64,000 nucleotides of DNA from an uncultured Clostridia bacterium (GCA_947628665.1 CANRAU010000002.1:62001-126000), one strand, 5' to 3'. Positions 35,616 through 44,767 are shown, numbered from the stretch's first letter. The notes: a model not told the origin generated them from the letters alone. Program-made: numbers and translations.

Positions 35616-36112
35616 TGCTGCGTATCGGGCATGGCTATGATGTACACCGTCTGCAAGCAGGCAGAAAACTTATCTTGGGCGGCGTGGAGATCGAAAACGG
35701 CGGCGTAGGACTTCTTGGTCACTCCGACGCGGATGTGCTTCTGCACGCGGTAAGCGATGCGCTTTTGGGCGCTGCCGCACTCGGCGACATCGGGAAGCAT
35801 TTCCCCGATACGGATGAACGCTTTGCGGGCGCGGACAGTTTGCAATTGCTCAAAGAGGTCGTGCGGCTCTTAGACAAAAAGGCGTATGCCGTCGGCAATA
35901 TTGACGCGACCGTTTTGGCACAAGCCCCGAAATTGTCCCCCTATATAGACGAAATGCGCAAAAATATCGCCGCCGCCTGCCGCGTACCCGTCGATGCAGT
36001 CAGCGTAAAGGCGACGACGGAGGAGGGGCTTGGCTTTACCGGGCGCAAAGAGGGGATCGCGGCGCACGCGGTCGTACTTCTGACGGAGCAAAAACAGATT
36101 CCGTTTATCTGA
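35615..36112 (+). CDS. ispF: 2-C-methyl-D-erythritol 2,4-cyclodiphosphate synthase
   Basis: 165 residues. Cyclises CDP-methylerythritol phosphate. Zinc ligands are in GHGYDVHRL (Asp-x-His, about residues 5-13) and in the [20 protein letters not shown] block (His42 region); [18 protein letters not shown] and the C-terminal [22 protein letters not shown] are complete. Starts on the last base of the ispD stop codon. Normal length. Confidence 0.96.
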   Translation: MLRIGHGYDVHRLQAGRKLILGGVEIENGGVGLLGHSDADVLLHAVSDALLGAAALGDIGKHFPDTDERFAGADSLQLLKEVVRLLDKKAYAVGNIDATVLAQAPKLSPYIDEMRKNIAAACRVPVDAVSVKATTEEGLGFTGRKEGIAAHAVVLLTEQKQIPFI

Positions 36113-36197
36113 ATCCGATTTCGCAAAAGATAAGACTGTGCCTTTCCAAAGCGCGGGCGAAAGCTCGACGCCAATTTCTTCGGAAGGATGTTCAAGT

Positions 36198-36656
36198 TTG
36201 CAGAGGATCAAAGCGCTTTTTAAAAAGCACAAAGAATTGATTTTGTATGTGGTGTTTGGCGCTCTGACCACGCTCGTCAATTATATCCTTTACTTTTCCT
36301 GCACAAGCGGGTTTAAAATCGGCTGGTCCGCCGCCACGGTCATTGCATGGGTGGGTGCGGTGCTGTTTGCGTATTTCACCAACCGAAAATGGGTCTTTGC
36401 AAGCAAAAGTCACGGCGCGAAAGCTGTTTTATCGGAATTTCTCAAATTCATAGCGGCCAGGCTCTCTTCTTTGGCGCTCGAATGGTTGACGCTCAAGCTC
36501 CTGCTGGATATTCTGCATTTTGACGCATTTCAATGGAAATCCTTGCCTGTAGGCGAATTGGTTGCAAAAACGATTGGACAGCTACTGGTTATAATTGCCA
36601 ATTATATTCTAAGCAAATTGGTGGTTTTCGCTAAAAAGCCAAGCGGCAATGAATAA
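36198..36656 (+). CDS. GtrA family membrane protein
   Basis: 152 residues with four membrane helices. Family markers: YVVFGALTTLVNYILYF in helix 1 and AYFTNRKWVFAS between helices 2 and 3, plus a final NYILSKLVVF. GtrA-like proteins are thought to be flippases or accessory proteins for lipid-linked sugars (for example bactoprenol-glucose) and teichoic or polysaccharide decoration. I start at TTG 36198, which has ggaagga about nine bases upstream; a GTG at 36138 would add 20 polar residues and lacks a ribosome site. No glycosyltransferase partner is adjacent. Confidence 0.85.
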   Translation: MQRIKALFKKHKELILYVVFGALTTLVNYILYFSCTSGFKIGWSAATVIAWVGAVLFAYFTNRKWVFASKSHGAKAVLSEFLKFIAARLSSLALEWLTLKLLLDILHFDAFQWKSLPVGELVAKTIGQLLVIIANYILSKLVVFAKKPSGNE

Positions 36657-36669
36657 ACATACAATTTGC

Positions 36670-36698
36670 TTGCAAAAAAATACATTTTCCAGTATAAT
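36670..36698 (+). promoter_or_regulatory. Promoter of the amino-acid ABC operon
   Basis: TTGCAA (36670-36675), 17 bases, TATAAT (36693-36698), with a leader of about 60 bases to the binding-protein ATG. Confidence 0.8.
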
Positions 36699-36765
36699 AA
36701 CGGTAGAAAACATCCCGATGTCTTTGATTTCGGTGTTTTAAATTTTTATAAAAGGGGCATTCTGC

Positions 36766-37617
36766 ATGAAAAAATCAGCAAAAGTTTTGGCACTGTTCCT
36801 GGCCTTGGTCTTGATCGTCGGTATTTTCTCCGCGTGCGGCGCAAAAACCGCCGCCGTGAAAGTGATCAACATCGATCTGACCAATGAGTTGTATGCGTTC
36901 GGTGTGGATAAAGATCAGCCCGAGCTTTTGGAGAATGTCAATGCCTTCATTGCTAAAATCAAAAGCGACGGCACGCTTGATACGCTTTGTGACAAGTACT
37001 TTTCCGACGGCACGCCCGAGGTAATCCAGTCAGCGGCGCTTGACGCTTCCAAGGATCAGCTGGTGGTCGCTACGAACGCGGCGTTTGAGCCGTTTGAGTA
37101 CACCAACGGCGACGGCTACAGCGGCATCGATATCGAAATTGCTTCTTTGCTTGCCAAAGAACTCGGCAAGGAATTGGTCATTCAGAACATGGATTTTGAC
37201 GCGGTCTGCCTTTCGGTCGGTCAACATAAGTGCGACATCGCCATGGCGGGTCTTACCGTCCAAGAAAAGAGGAAGGAATATGTGAACTTCTCCGATTCCT
37301 ACTATACCGCGTCACAGCGCTTGATCGTGAAGGGCGACGACACCACGTTTGACGATTGTAAGGATGCGGACAGCGTAGTAGCCATCCTCAATAAGATGGA
37401 TGAGACTGTGACCATCGGCGTACAGAACGGTACAACGGGTCAGTTCTATGTCGAGGGCGATAAGGACATGGATTTCCCGGGTCTGCCGACGAAATGCACC
37501 GGCTACAAAAACGGTTCTATGGCCGTACAGGATATTATCAACGGAAATATCCAGTATGTCATTATCGACGCCGCCCCCGCTGATTGCATCACCAAAGCGC
37601 TCAACGAAGTCAACTGA
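36766..37617 (+). CDS. Amino-acid ABC transporter binding lipoprotein, apparently circularly permuted
   Basis: 283 residues. Lipoprotein signal with the acylated Cys at residue 24 (GIFSAC). The rest belongs to the SBP family 3, but the order is rotated: residues 31-79 (VKVINIDLTNELYAFGVDKD, then ENVNAFIAKIKSDGTLDTLC) are the segment that normally ends such proteins, and they precede the usual start of the domain (DQLVVATNAAFEPFEY, about residue 97), the GIDIEIASLLA helix, and the CDIAMAGLTVQEKRKEYVNFSDSYY block. The protein stops after YVIIDAAPADCITKALN, where the C-terminal segment would normally follow. It binds a polar or charged amino acid by analogy. Followed by permease and ATPase genes. 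Confidence 0.9.
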   Translation: MKKSAKVLALFLALVLIVGIFSACGAKTAAVKVINIDLTNELYAFGVDKDQPELLENVNAFIAKIKSDGTLDTLCDKYFSDGTPEVIQSAALDASKDQLVVATNAAFEPFEYTNGDGYSGIDIEIASLLAKELGKELVIQNMDFDAVCLSVGQHKCDIAMAGLTVQEKRKEYVNFSDSYYTASQRLIVKGDDTTFDDCKDADSVVAILNKMDETVTIGVQNGTTGQFYVEGDKDMDFPGLPTKCTGYKNGSMAVQDIINGNIQYVIIDAAPADCITKALNEVN

Positions 37618-37640
37618 ATTCGGGCTTAAAACCAAGAGGG

Positions 37641-37673
37641 ATGCTCCACATGCCTTGTGGGGCATTCTTTTTA
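37641..37673 (+). terminator. Internal terminator after the binding-protein gene
   Basis: atgctccaca (37641-37650) pairs with tgtggggcat, followed by tctttttat. Partial termination here would give more binding protein than permease. Confidence 0.75.
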
Positions 37674-37770
37674 TCGGCTTACTTATAAAGCGTAAAAATT
37701 TGGATGAAAGGGACGGTACGGGTTTTGATATGCCGCTGCTTGGCGGTGTACACAGCATACCCTGTATCGC

Positions 37771-38493
37771 GTGAACTATGTTATGGGGAATTTCAGTCGT
37801 AAGGTAGAACGCTTTTTAGAAGTGTTTATCAACGCCGGCGGGTATGTACGGGTGCTCGAAGGCTTAAAAAATACGCTTCTGATTGCCGTTTTGGGTCTTG
37901 TGATCGGCCTTGCGATCGGTACGCTGATCGCGACCGTGCGCGTATTGCCAAAGTATAAGCGTCTGCCGCGCGTGCTAAACGGCTTTTGCAGCTTTTATGT
38001 GGAGCTGTTTCGCGGCACGCCTATGGTGGTGCAGCTGCTTGTCTTTTACTATGTGCTCCTGCCACTTATTGGGGTCAAAATGACCTCTGTCGCCGTGTCT
38101 GTCGTCGTGTTTGGCCTTAACAGCGCCGCTTACATATCCGAGATCATGCGCAGCGGCATTCAATCGGTCGATCCGGGGCAAATGGAGGGCGGCCGTTCGG
38201 TCGGCTTGAGCTATGCCAACACCATGCTGCGCATCGTCATTCCGCAGGCGATCAAGAATATTCTGCCGACGCTCGGCAATGAATTTATCGCCCTGATCAA
38301 GGAGACTTCGGTGGTCAGCTTTGTCGGCGCGACGGATTTATATGTAGCTTTTAACTATATCGGCAGCAACAGCTATGAATTTATGGTGCCGTACCTTGTG
38401 ATGGCGATTTTGTACATTCTGATGGTACTGATCATCAGCCTGCTGGTGAAGTGGATGGAAAGGAGTCTGAGGAAAAGTGATCGAGGTCGTTAA
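37771..38493 (+). CDS. Amino-acid ABC transporter permease
   Basis: 240 residues, HisM/GlnP type with about five membrane helices. The N-terminal block [21 protein letters not shown] and the EAA loop (ECTX family) [36 protein letters not shown] (residues about 131-166, read in parts) identify it. [15 protein letters not shown] is the family signature. Start GTG 37771; an ATG at 37783 is a near alternative and neither has a clear ribosome site. The 3' end overlaps the ATPase gene by 17 bases. Confidence 0.92.
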   Translation: MNYVMGNFSRKVERFLEVFINAGGYVRVLEGLKNTLLIAVLGLVIGLAIGTLIATVRVLPKYKRLPRVLNGFCSFYVELFRGTPMVVQLLVFYYVLLPLIGVKMTSVAVSVVVFGLNSAAYISEIMRSGIQSVDPGQMEGGRSVGLSYANTMLRIVIPQAIKNILPTLGNEFIALIKETSVVSFVGATDLYVAFNYIGSNSYEFMVPYLVMAILYILMVLIISLLVKWMERSLRKSDRGR

Positions 38494-39271
38494 TCTGACC
38501 AAAAGCTTTGGTGACCTGCAAGTTCTCAAGGGCATTGACCTTACCATCGAGCAGGGAGAAAAAGTCGTTGTGATCGGTCCGTCCGGCTCCGGAAAAAGCA
38601 CTATGCTGCGGTGTCTCAACTGCATGGAAGACCCTACCTCCGGGCAGATTTTGTATCATGGCGTCAATCTTGCGGATATGCACGTCGATATCAACGAGCA
38701 GCGCGAGAAAATCGGCATGGTCTTTCAGCATTTTAACCTGTTCAATAATAAGACGGTGCTGGAAAATATCATGCTCGCGCCCGTTGTGACGCAGAAAAAG
38801 CATATGAAAAAGCTGCGCAGACAGCAGAAGCAAAACAAGTCGGCGGACGTGGAAATTCTTACCAACGCGCAGATCAAAGCGCGGGCGAAGGAAAACGCCC
38901 TGTCGCTTTTGGAGCGCATCGGCCTTGCCGACAAGGCGGACGCGTATCCGTCGCAGCTTTCCGGCGGACAGAAGCAGCGCGTAGCGATCGTCCGTTCACT
39001 TGCCATGCATCCCGATGTGATGCTGTTTGACGAACCGACCTCCGCGCTTGACCCCGAAATGGTCGGCGAGGTTTTGGAGGTGATCCGCGATCTTGCAAAA
39101 AGCGGCATGACCATGGTCATCGTCACACACGAAATGGGCTTTGCCCGTGAGGTCGCCGACAGGGTTCTGTTTATGGATGAGGGCATTATTTTGGAGCAGG
39201 GCACACCCCAGGAGATTTTTGAAAATCCGCAGCATCCGCGTCTGCAGGAGTTTTTATCGAAGGTATTGTAA
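38477..39271 (+). CDS. Amino-acid ABC transporter ATPase, GlnQ type with basic insert
   Basis: 264 residues. Walker [10 protein letters not shown] (about 34-42), Q-loop VFQHFNLF, signature LSGGQKQR, Walker [13 protein letters not shown] and the H-loop THEMGFA. Between the Q-loop and signature there is an insert of about 25 charged residues ([20 protein letters not shown] sequence at about 112-130) absent from GlnQ of E. coli. GTG start with ctgagga upstream. Forms one transporter with the two preceding genes. The insert lies on the helical subdomain, which faces the permease and partner ATPase. Confidence 0.94.
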   Translation: MIEVVNLTKSFGDLQVLKGIDLTIEQGEKVVVIGPSGSGKSTMLRCLNCMEDPTSGQILYHGVNLADMHVDINEQREKIGMVFQHFNLFNNKTVLENIMLAPVVTQKKHMKKLRRQQKQNKSADVEILTNAQIKARAKENALSLLERIGLADKADAYPSQLSGGQKQRVAIVRSLAMHPDVMLFDEPTSALDPEMVGEVLEVIRDLAKSGMTMVIVTHEMGFAREVADRVLFMDEGIILEQGTPQEIFENPQHPRLQEFLSKVL

Positions 39272-39307
39272 GCAAATTTGGCAGAATACCGCAAGTCAAT
39301 CGAAAAA

Positions 39308-39352
39308 GGAAACGGCAATAATCGTCGATTGTTACCGTTTCCTAATTTTTTG
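39308..39352 (+). terminator. Terminator of the amino-acid ABC operon
   Basis: ggaaacgg (39308-39315) pairs with ccgtttcc (39335-39342), with extra inner pairing, followed by taatttttt. Confidence 0.8.
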
Positions 39353-39362
39353 ATTGTGCATA

Positions 39363-39391
39363 TTGCTTTTTGACGGTCAATATGTTATAGT
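39363..39391 (+). promoter_or_regulatory. Possible promoter of the permease gene
   Basis: TTGCTT (39363-39368), 17 bases, TATAGT (39386-39391). A TTGACG at 39370 is too close to the -10 to be used with it. Confidence 0.55.
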
Positions 39392-39428
39392 TTATTTTGT
39401 TAAGACTGACAAAAAATGGAGGTAGCAT

Positions 39429-40793
39429 ATGGCTGAGCAAAAAGCAAAACTCGGTGGCCGAATTTGGTTTAACATTCTGATTTTCGGCTTAATGGGACAG
39501 GTGGCCTGGAGCGTAGAAAATATGTTCTTCAACACCTTCCTGTACAATTCCATTTACTCGGGCGCGTCGCAGTCCGCTGTAAACGGCTCTATTGACGTGA
39601 TGAGCGCGATCAGCGCCATGGTGGCGTTCAGCGCGGCGACGGCGGTGATTACGACCTTTTTGATCGGCACTTGGAGCGACAAAGCCGGAAAGCGCAAGCG
39701 CTTCATTTGCATATTCTACATATTGTGGGGGATCGTGACTGCCTCCTTCGGCGCAATTTCGCGTGAGAACACCGCCGCTTTGTTCGGCCTTTCGGATGAA
39801 ACAAAAATCCTGACGGCAACGGTTTGCATCGTGATCACCATGGACTGCGTGATGACCTTTATGGGTTCTGCGGGCAATGACGCAGCGTTTAACGCATGGG
39901 TGACCGACGTTACTTCTACCAAAAACCGCGCCACAGTCGAGAGCATTCTTTCGTTTTTGCCGATCGTAGCCTCCGTAGCGGTCATGGGTCTTGCAGGTGC
40001 GGTCGGCAGCATCGGCTATCATCTGTTCTTCATCGTCCTTGGCGCGGTCGTCGCACTTTGCGGCATCATCGGTATGTTTACCTTAAAGGACGGTACGATT
40101 CAAGCACAACCCAGTGATTCCTATTGGCAGGACTTGATTTACGGTTTCCGTCCCTCGGTCGTGCGGGAGAATAAAAAACTGTACCTCGCTTTAACGGCGG
40201 TATGCATTTCTTCCACGGCTTTTCAGGTGTTTTTCCCGTATATCTTCATCTATCTCGGCAATGTGTTAAATTTCAGCTTAGACAGCCTTATGGCTTCTCT
40301 TACGCCCACGATCATTGCGGTTGCGGTCGTCGTGCTGGTGCTGGTCGTCGTGCTGCTTGTGTCCATGGGTAAGCTGATGGATAAATTCGGGAAAGAGAAA
40401 TTTGTCATTTTTGCCACGCTGCTATATTTTGCGGGGCTTCTTGCCGCGGGCTTTGCCAAAACCGCCGTGACCTTCCTGATTTGCGCGCTACCTGCCATGG
40501 CGGGCTGGGGGCTTATCTCCATCGGCATGAACGCTTCCGTGCGTGATTTCATGCCGCAGGGCAAAGTCGGCGCGTTCCAGGGAATTCGCATGATCTTCTT
40601 CGTGCTGATCCCCATGGTCGTCGGCCCGGTAATCGGCAATTTGGTTTGCCGTATATCCTCCGTGACCTATACGAACGAGTACGGTGTTGTCACTTCCGCA
40701 CCCGGTTCTGTGATGTTCTTCGCGTCGGCGGCGGTTGCGATCTTTATTTTGATTCCTGCGCTCATACTCAAAAAGAAAGGCTTTAAGGCGTAA
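39429..40793 (+). CDS. MFS transporter, glycoside-pentoside-hexuronide (GPH) type
   Basis: 454 residues with about 12 membrane helices. Features of the GPH/MelB-like group: the N-terminal stretch NILIFGLMGQVAWSVENMFFNTFLYN, the loop GTWSDKAGKRKRFI between helices 2 and 3, and a second-half signature with MGKLMDKFGKEKFV. Likely a cation-coupled sugar or glycoside carrier; substrate unknown. Monocistronic, between two terminators, with ggaggt upstream of ATG 39429. No sugar-hydrolysing enzyme is adjacent, so context gives no substrate. Confidence 0.88.
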   Translation: MAEQKAKLGGRIWFNILIFGLMGQVAWSVENMFFNTFLYNSIYSGASQSAVNGSIDVMSAISAMVAFSAATAVITTFLIGTWSDKAGKRKRFICIFYILWGIVTASFGAISRENTAALFGLSDETKILTATVCIVITMDCVMTFMGSAGNDAAFNAWVTDVTSTKNRATVESILSFLPIVASVAVMGLAGAVGSIGYHLFFIVLGAVVALCGIIGMFTLKDGTIQAQPSDSYWQDLIYGFRPSVVRENKKLYLALTAVCISSTAFQVFFPYIFIYLGNVLNFSLDSLMASLTPTIIAVAVVVLVLVVVLLVSMGKLMDKFGKEKFVIFATLLYFAGLLAAGFAKTAVTFLICALPAMAGWGLISIGMNASVRDFMPQGKVGAFQGIRMIFFVLIPMVVGPVIGNLVCRISSVTYTNEYGVVTSAPGSVMFFASAAVAIFILIPALILKKKGFKA

Positions 40794-40808
40794 AAGTAAA
40801 TCAAAGCA

Positions 40809-40838
40809 AGCGTCTGTCGTTCGGCAGGCGCTTTTTTT
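40809..40838 (+). terminator. Terminator of the permease gene
   Basis: agcgtctg (40809) and caggcgct arms around gtcgttcgg, followed by seven T. Confidence 0.8.
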
Positions 40839-40918
40839 CTTTAATTTATGAATTACGGCTTTTAATAACACGGATAATATGGTATACTGAATGCAATCGG
40901 ATGCGGAAAGGGGAAGAT

Positions 40919-41779
40919 GTGCGGATGCGCAAAAAAAGCAAACTGCGCTTTTCGAGCGTGCGACAGACGAAAATGCGCCGCACGCGTGCGTTTGTGGTGT
41001 CCTTTATCGCCTTTATTTTGGTGTTCGGCACGGTCTCTCTGCTTATTTTTCTGCACTCTATTGACTTCAATTTGGGAAACCTTACCCAAAAAGAAGAGGA
41101 CTCGACCGATCCGACGCAAACCTCCTCTACACAGCCTTTTGCCGAGCCGCAGATACAGGATTGTAATGTGCTTCTCATCTGTTCGGACAGCGACGACCAT
41201 TTGACGATGCTCGCTTTGGTATCCTCCGATAAGGAGAAAAAGCAAATCTTCATTTCTTGTTTGAATCCGTCCCATCAGGACGCTTCCGCGTCCACGCTTT
41301 CAGCGCATTATCAAAATGGCGGGGTCGCGGGGCTTAAAATGGCGGTTTCTGATGCTTTCGGCGTAAAAATCGACCGCTATATCCGCGTGATCGATGCCAA
41401 TTTAAAGCAGATCATCGCTGAAATCGGCGATATTCCCGTGCAAGTTCCCGAACCCATCCGTTATCGCGGCACGGATTATAGCCTGTTTTTGGACAGCGGG
41501 GAGCAGAGCCTTACGGGCGATCTGTTTGTCAAATATCTGAAATTCGCTTCACAAGACGGGAAAGCCGAGGCGGCGCGCGCGCTGGTCAGCGCCACACTGC
41601 ACGCGTTTCGTGACGACAACCGCGAACAGCTTTACAATAAGCTCTTCAACAAATCGGATACGGATATTTCCGTTGTGGATAATACGGACAGCAACGGCTT
41701 GGTCAGCACGTATCTTGCCTTGCGGGACAATGTGGCGCTGTCCTCGATAGAGCAGGCCAAAGGCGATAAGGAGGAATAG
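40919..41779 (+). CDS. LytR-CpsA-Psr (LCP)-like protein, degenerate
   Basis: 286 residues. Basic N-terminus, one membrane helix at about residues 25-45 (FVVSFIAFILVFGTVSLLIFL), a Thr/Ser linker, then an extracellular domain that follows the LCP fold: MLALVSSDKEKKQIFIS, then NGGVAGLKMAVSDAFGVKIDRYIRV and LKQIIAEIGDIPVQVPEPI. LCP enzymes attach teichoic acids or capsule to peptidoglycan. The arginines expected after the second strand (SIPRD box; here SCLNPSHQD) and in the later R-x-R segment are missing, so it may be non-catalytic. GTG 40919 follows aggggaag by six bases. The transglutaminase-like gene begins on the next base after its stop. Confidence 0.7.
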   Translation: MRMRKKSKLRFSSVRQTKMRRTRAFVVSFIAFILVFGTVSLLIFLHSIDFNLGNLTQKEEDSTDPTQTSSTQPFAEPQIQDCNVLLICSDSDDHLTMLALVSSDKEKKQIFISCLNPSHQDASASTLSAHYQNGGVAGLKMAVSDAFGVKIDRYIRVIDANLKQIIAEIGDIPVQVPEPIRYRGTDYSLFLDSGEQSLTGDLFVKYLKFASQDGKAEAARALVSATLHAFRDDNREQLYNKLFNKSDTDISVVDNTDSNGLVSTYLALRDNVALSSIEQAKGDKEE

Positions 41780-42916
41780 ATGAAAAAAATTCTCCTGGTT
41801 TTTACCGCTCTTTTGGCACTCTCGTTTGGCGCTTTGTACTTTATACAAGCGCAGATGACAAAGCCGACCGATTTTTCCGATACGCAAATGGTGTATGCAT
41901 CGGACGGTGCAGTTCGCCGTTATTATCAGTCGCTCTCCGACGACGGGAAAATCGCCTATACGTTGATTTTGTCCGTTATTCGCACCCATCCCGAAGAGAT
42001 CGAAATACCCGTTTTGGATACGGAGAGCTTTGACGATGTTTTTTGCGCGATCTCTTACGACAACCCCGATCTTCTCTGCTTAAAAAATGAGGGGCGGATC
42101 GAAATGCGCGGCGAAAAATGCTTTTTCATCCCGCAGTACACAGCGGATGCCGAAGCCTGTGACGCGCACAGTGCGCAGATGCTCCAAAAAGCGGAAGAAA
42201 TACTCGGCGGCATAGAGGAGAATATGTCCGACTATGCGCGCGAGCTTTACTTGCACGATGAGGTCTGTAAACGCCTGCAATATGCGCATACGGACGATTC
42301 GATCGGCTACACGACTTATGACGCGCTGGTTTTGGGCAGAGCCGTATGCGAGGGGTATGCACGCAGTATGCAGCTTCTCTTAAACCGCGGCGGAATTCCT
42401 TGTTACTTGGTTACCGGTGTCGGCGTGGATATAGACGGTAAGACCGAGGGGCATATGTGGAACGTCGTGACCGTCGGCGGCGAAAACTATTATTTGGACG
42501 CGACGTGGGACGATTTGGACGCCGAGGAGATCGACAGCTTTTCGCACGCATTTTTTAATCTGGATGAACAGACAATCGCCAAGACGCATTTGAATATCGT
42601 CCCGCAGGATAATGCATGCACTGCAACTTCGGCGAATTATTATGTAGCGGAGGGTCTGTTGCTTCCCTCGTTCAACGCGTCCGACCGCCGCGTACTCACA
42701 AGAGAACTGCGCGAAGCCATGCAAACGGGGGAGAATACGATTGAAGTTTGCTTTGCAACGGATGCAGCTTTCCGTGCGGCGCAGGAGGCCTTGGTGGATC
42801 GTCAGGAGCTCTCCGATTTGCCCTTGGAAGCCGATCGAAAGCTTGCAAAGCAATACACGACCGTGCTTTTTGTACAGGATGAAGTGATGCGAACCCTGCA
42901 AATCACCTTACGCTGA
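41780..42916 (+). CDS. Transglutaminase-like membrane-anchored protein
   Basis: 378 residues. N-terminal signal-anchor (about residues 3-24), then a helical region, and a transglutaminase/protease-like core with the Cys-His-Asp triad: GRAVCEGYARS (Cys about 190), GHMWNVV (His about 225) and YLDATWDD (Asp about 240). Members of this fold cleave or cross-link peptides; extracellular location is predicted. The gene touches the LCP-like gene with no gap, so the two probably act together at the cell surface. A 100-residue C-terminal region has no recognised domain. Confidence 0.82.
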   Translation: MKKILLVFTALLALSFGALYFIQAQMTKPTDFSDTQMVYASDGAVRRYYQSLSDDGKIAYTLILSVIRTHPEEIEIPVLDTESFDDVFCAISYDNPDLLCLKNEGRIEMRGEKCFFIPQYTADAEACDAHSAQMLQKAEEILGGIEENMSDYARELYLHDEVCKRLQYAHTDDSIGYTTYDALVLGRAVCEGYARSMQLLLNRGGIPCYLVTGVGVDIDGKTEGHMWNVVTVGGENYYLDATWDDLDAEEIDSFSHAFFNLDEQTIAKTHLNIVPQDNACTATSANYYVAEGLLLPSFNASDRRVLTRELREAMQTGENTIEVCFATDAAFRAAQEALVDRQELSDLPLEADRKLAKQYTTVLFVQDEVMRTLQITLR

Positions 42917-42984
42917 AATGGAAATAAAATTGGAAAGGGAAAGGCGCGGTACAGCCTGCATGAGCGTATCGCGGGACAAGGAAC

Positions 42985-43545
42985 ATGGATAAGCAAAGAA
43001 TTGAAAATGCGGTGCGGGAGATTTTGCTCGCCATCGGCGAAGACCCCGACCGCGAAGGTCTTGTGGAAACGCCGAAACGCGTTGCCAATATGTACGCCGA
43101 GATTTTTTCGGGGTTGGAGGACGACCCCAAGCGGCATTTGAAGATTTTCAATGAGTCGGAAAATGACGAAATGGTCATTGTGCGGGACATTCCGATGTAT
43201 TCGATGTGCGAACACCATTTGCTCCCGTTCGTGGGCAAAGCGCATATCGCCTATATCCCCGAAAACGGCAAGGTAATTGGGCTTTCCAAGCTCGCGCGCA
43301 TTGTGGACAGCTTCTCGAAAAAGCCGCAGCTGCAAGAGAGGCTGACTTCGCAGATTGCGGACTTCTTGGAGGAAAACCTGCGGCCTAAGGGGGTCGCCGT
43401 TGTAATCGAAGCCGAGCATTTGTGCATGACCATGCGCGGCGCGCGCGCGGCGGGATCGAAAACCCAAACTTCTGCGTTGCGCGGCTCCATGCGCAGGGAT
43501 GCCAAAACGCGTGCGGAAGCGATGGCGCTTTTACGGGGGAACTGA
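42985..43545 (+). CDS. folE: GTP cyclohydrolase I
   Basis: 186 residues. First step of folate synthesis: GTP to dihydroneopterin triphosphate. Zinc ligands: [19 protein letters not shown] (Cys and His at about residues 75-78) and the C-terminal [18 protein letters not shown] block (Cys about 146). The N-terminal [16 protein letters not shown] is the family start. Type IA (FolE), unlike the Nif3 protein at 25.9 kb. First gene of the run folE-folP-folB-folK, four genes with tiny gaps or overlaps, so one operon. Confidence 0.96.
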   Translation: MDKQRIENAVREILLAIGEDPDREGLVETPKRVANMYAEIFSGLEDDPKRHLKIFNESENDEMVIVRDIPMYSMCEHHLLPFVGKAHIAYIPENGKVIGLSKLARIVDSFSKKPQLQERLTSQIADFLEENLRPKGVAVVIEAEHLCMTMRGARAAGSKTQTSALRGSMRRDAKTRAEAMALLRGN

Positions 43546-43548
43546 AAC

Positions 43549-44388
43549 GTGACATTCCAAGGGCGCAATTTTTCTTTTCCTTTGGGCAGGCGTACATATG
43601 TGATGGGCATTCTCAACATCACGCCCGATTCTTTTTTTGACGGTGGGAAATGGAATACGCCGGAGGCCGCCTGTCGCCACGCGATGGATATGGAGCGCGA
43701 CGGAGCAGATCTGATCGATGTCGGTGCGCAGTCCACAAGACCCGGGCATACGCCGCTTTGCGAAGATGACGAAATGCGGATTTTGGCGGATTTCCTGCCG
43801 CCAATCGCCGCTTGTACGCATGTACCCTTATCTGTGGATACCTTTTTTCCGCGTGCGGCGGAATACGCCCTGCAAAACGGCGCGTCTGTCGTCAACGATG
43901 TCAGCGGTATTTTTCAGGAACGTATGGCGGCGGTCGTGCGCGCTTATAACGCAGGCTGGATCGTTATGCACAACGGCGGCGGAGATGCAGACCGGGTGCG
44001 TACGTATGCGCACGGCGTCACAGAGGATGTCGCCGCCTTTTTTGACGATATGGAGGAGCGCGCCGTGCGTTTCGGCATCAGTGCCGATCATATTTGCTAT
44101 GATATTGGTATCGGATTTGGAAAATCCCATGCCGACAATATGGAACTGCTGCGGCATATTTCGAAATTTAAACGGCCGAACCGCGCCTTGCTGACGGCGC
44201 TGTCGTGCAAGCGTGTGATTGCATATGAGACGGGGGCAGATGGGGACGACAGAAAATACGGCACGATTGCCGCGAATACGCTTGCCATTGCGGGCGGAAC
44301 GGATTTTATCCGTGTACATCACGTTCGGGAAGCTGTGTTGGCGGTGAAAATGGCGGATGCGCTTGTAAGGGGAGAGGACAATGGATAA
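43549..44388 (+). CDS. folP: Dihydropteroate synthase
   Basis: 279 residues. Condenses hydroxymethyl-dihydropterin diphosphate with p-aminobenzoate; the sulfonamide target. Both signature blocks are intact: MGILNITPDSFFDGG (about 23-37) and DGADLIDVGAQSTRPGH (about 51-67). The usual GGES is GAQS here. C-terminal block RVHHVREAV completes the barrel. GTG start three bases after the folE stop. Overlaps folB by eight bases. Confidence 0.95.
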   Translation: MTFQGRNFSFPLGRRTYVMGILNITPDSFFDGGKWNTPEAACRHAMDMERDGADLIDVGAQSTRPGHTPLCEDDEMRILADFLPPIAACTHVPLSVDTFFPRAAEYALQNGASVVNDVSGIFQERMAAVVRAYNAGWIVMHNGGGDADRVRTYAHGVTEDVAAFFDDMEERAVRFGISADHICYDIGIGFGKSHADNMELLRHISKFKRPNRALLTALSCKRVIAYETGADGDDRKYGTIAANTLAIAGGTDFIRVHHVREAVLAVKMADALVRGEDNG

Positions 44389-44767
44389 AATAGAGATACA
44401 AGGCTTACACCTTTACGCCTATCACGGTGTGAATCCGTCGGAAAAAGAGGACGGGCAGCCGTTTTTTCTCGATATTACCTGTTTCCTGTCGCTTTGCGTA
44501 CCCTGCAAAACGGATCGGGTGGAAGATACGGTTAGCTACGCAAAAATCCTGAAAACCGCGCGTACAGCCTTTTTAAGTCGAAAGTTTGACCTGTTGGAGG
44601 CTGCGGCGCAAGCCGTTGCAGACGCGGTTTTAGAAGCGTTTCCACCCATTAAAGAGGTCACGGTGCGCGTGCGTAAACCCTATGCGCCCATAGAAGCCGA
44701 ATTTGCGTATGTGGCGGTTGAAATCACACGGGACAGAGCGGCATCTGCAAAGGAGGAGCTTCTTTGA
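44381..44767 (+). CDS. folB: Dihydroneopterin aldolase
   Basis: 128 residues. Splits dihydroneopterin to hydroxymethyl-dihydropterin and glycolaldehyde. Family N-terminus: IEIQGLHLYAYHGVNPSEK, with the conserved Tyr-His-Gly and Glu; the later LLEAAAQAVADAVLEAFP helix and VRVRKPYAPIEAEF block are normal. Overlaps folP at its start and folK at its end by four bases, so translation is coupled on both sides. Confidence 0.95.
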   Translation: MDKIEIQGLHLYAYHGVNPSEKEDGQPFFLDITCFLSLCVPCKTDRVEDTVSYAKILKTARTAFLSRKFDLLEAAAQAVADAVLEAFPPIKEVTVRVRKPYAPIEAEFAYVAVEITRDRAASAKEELL

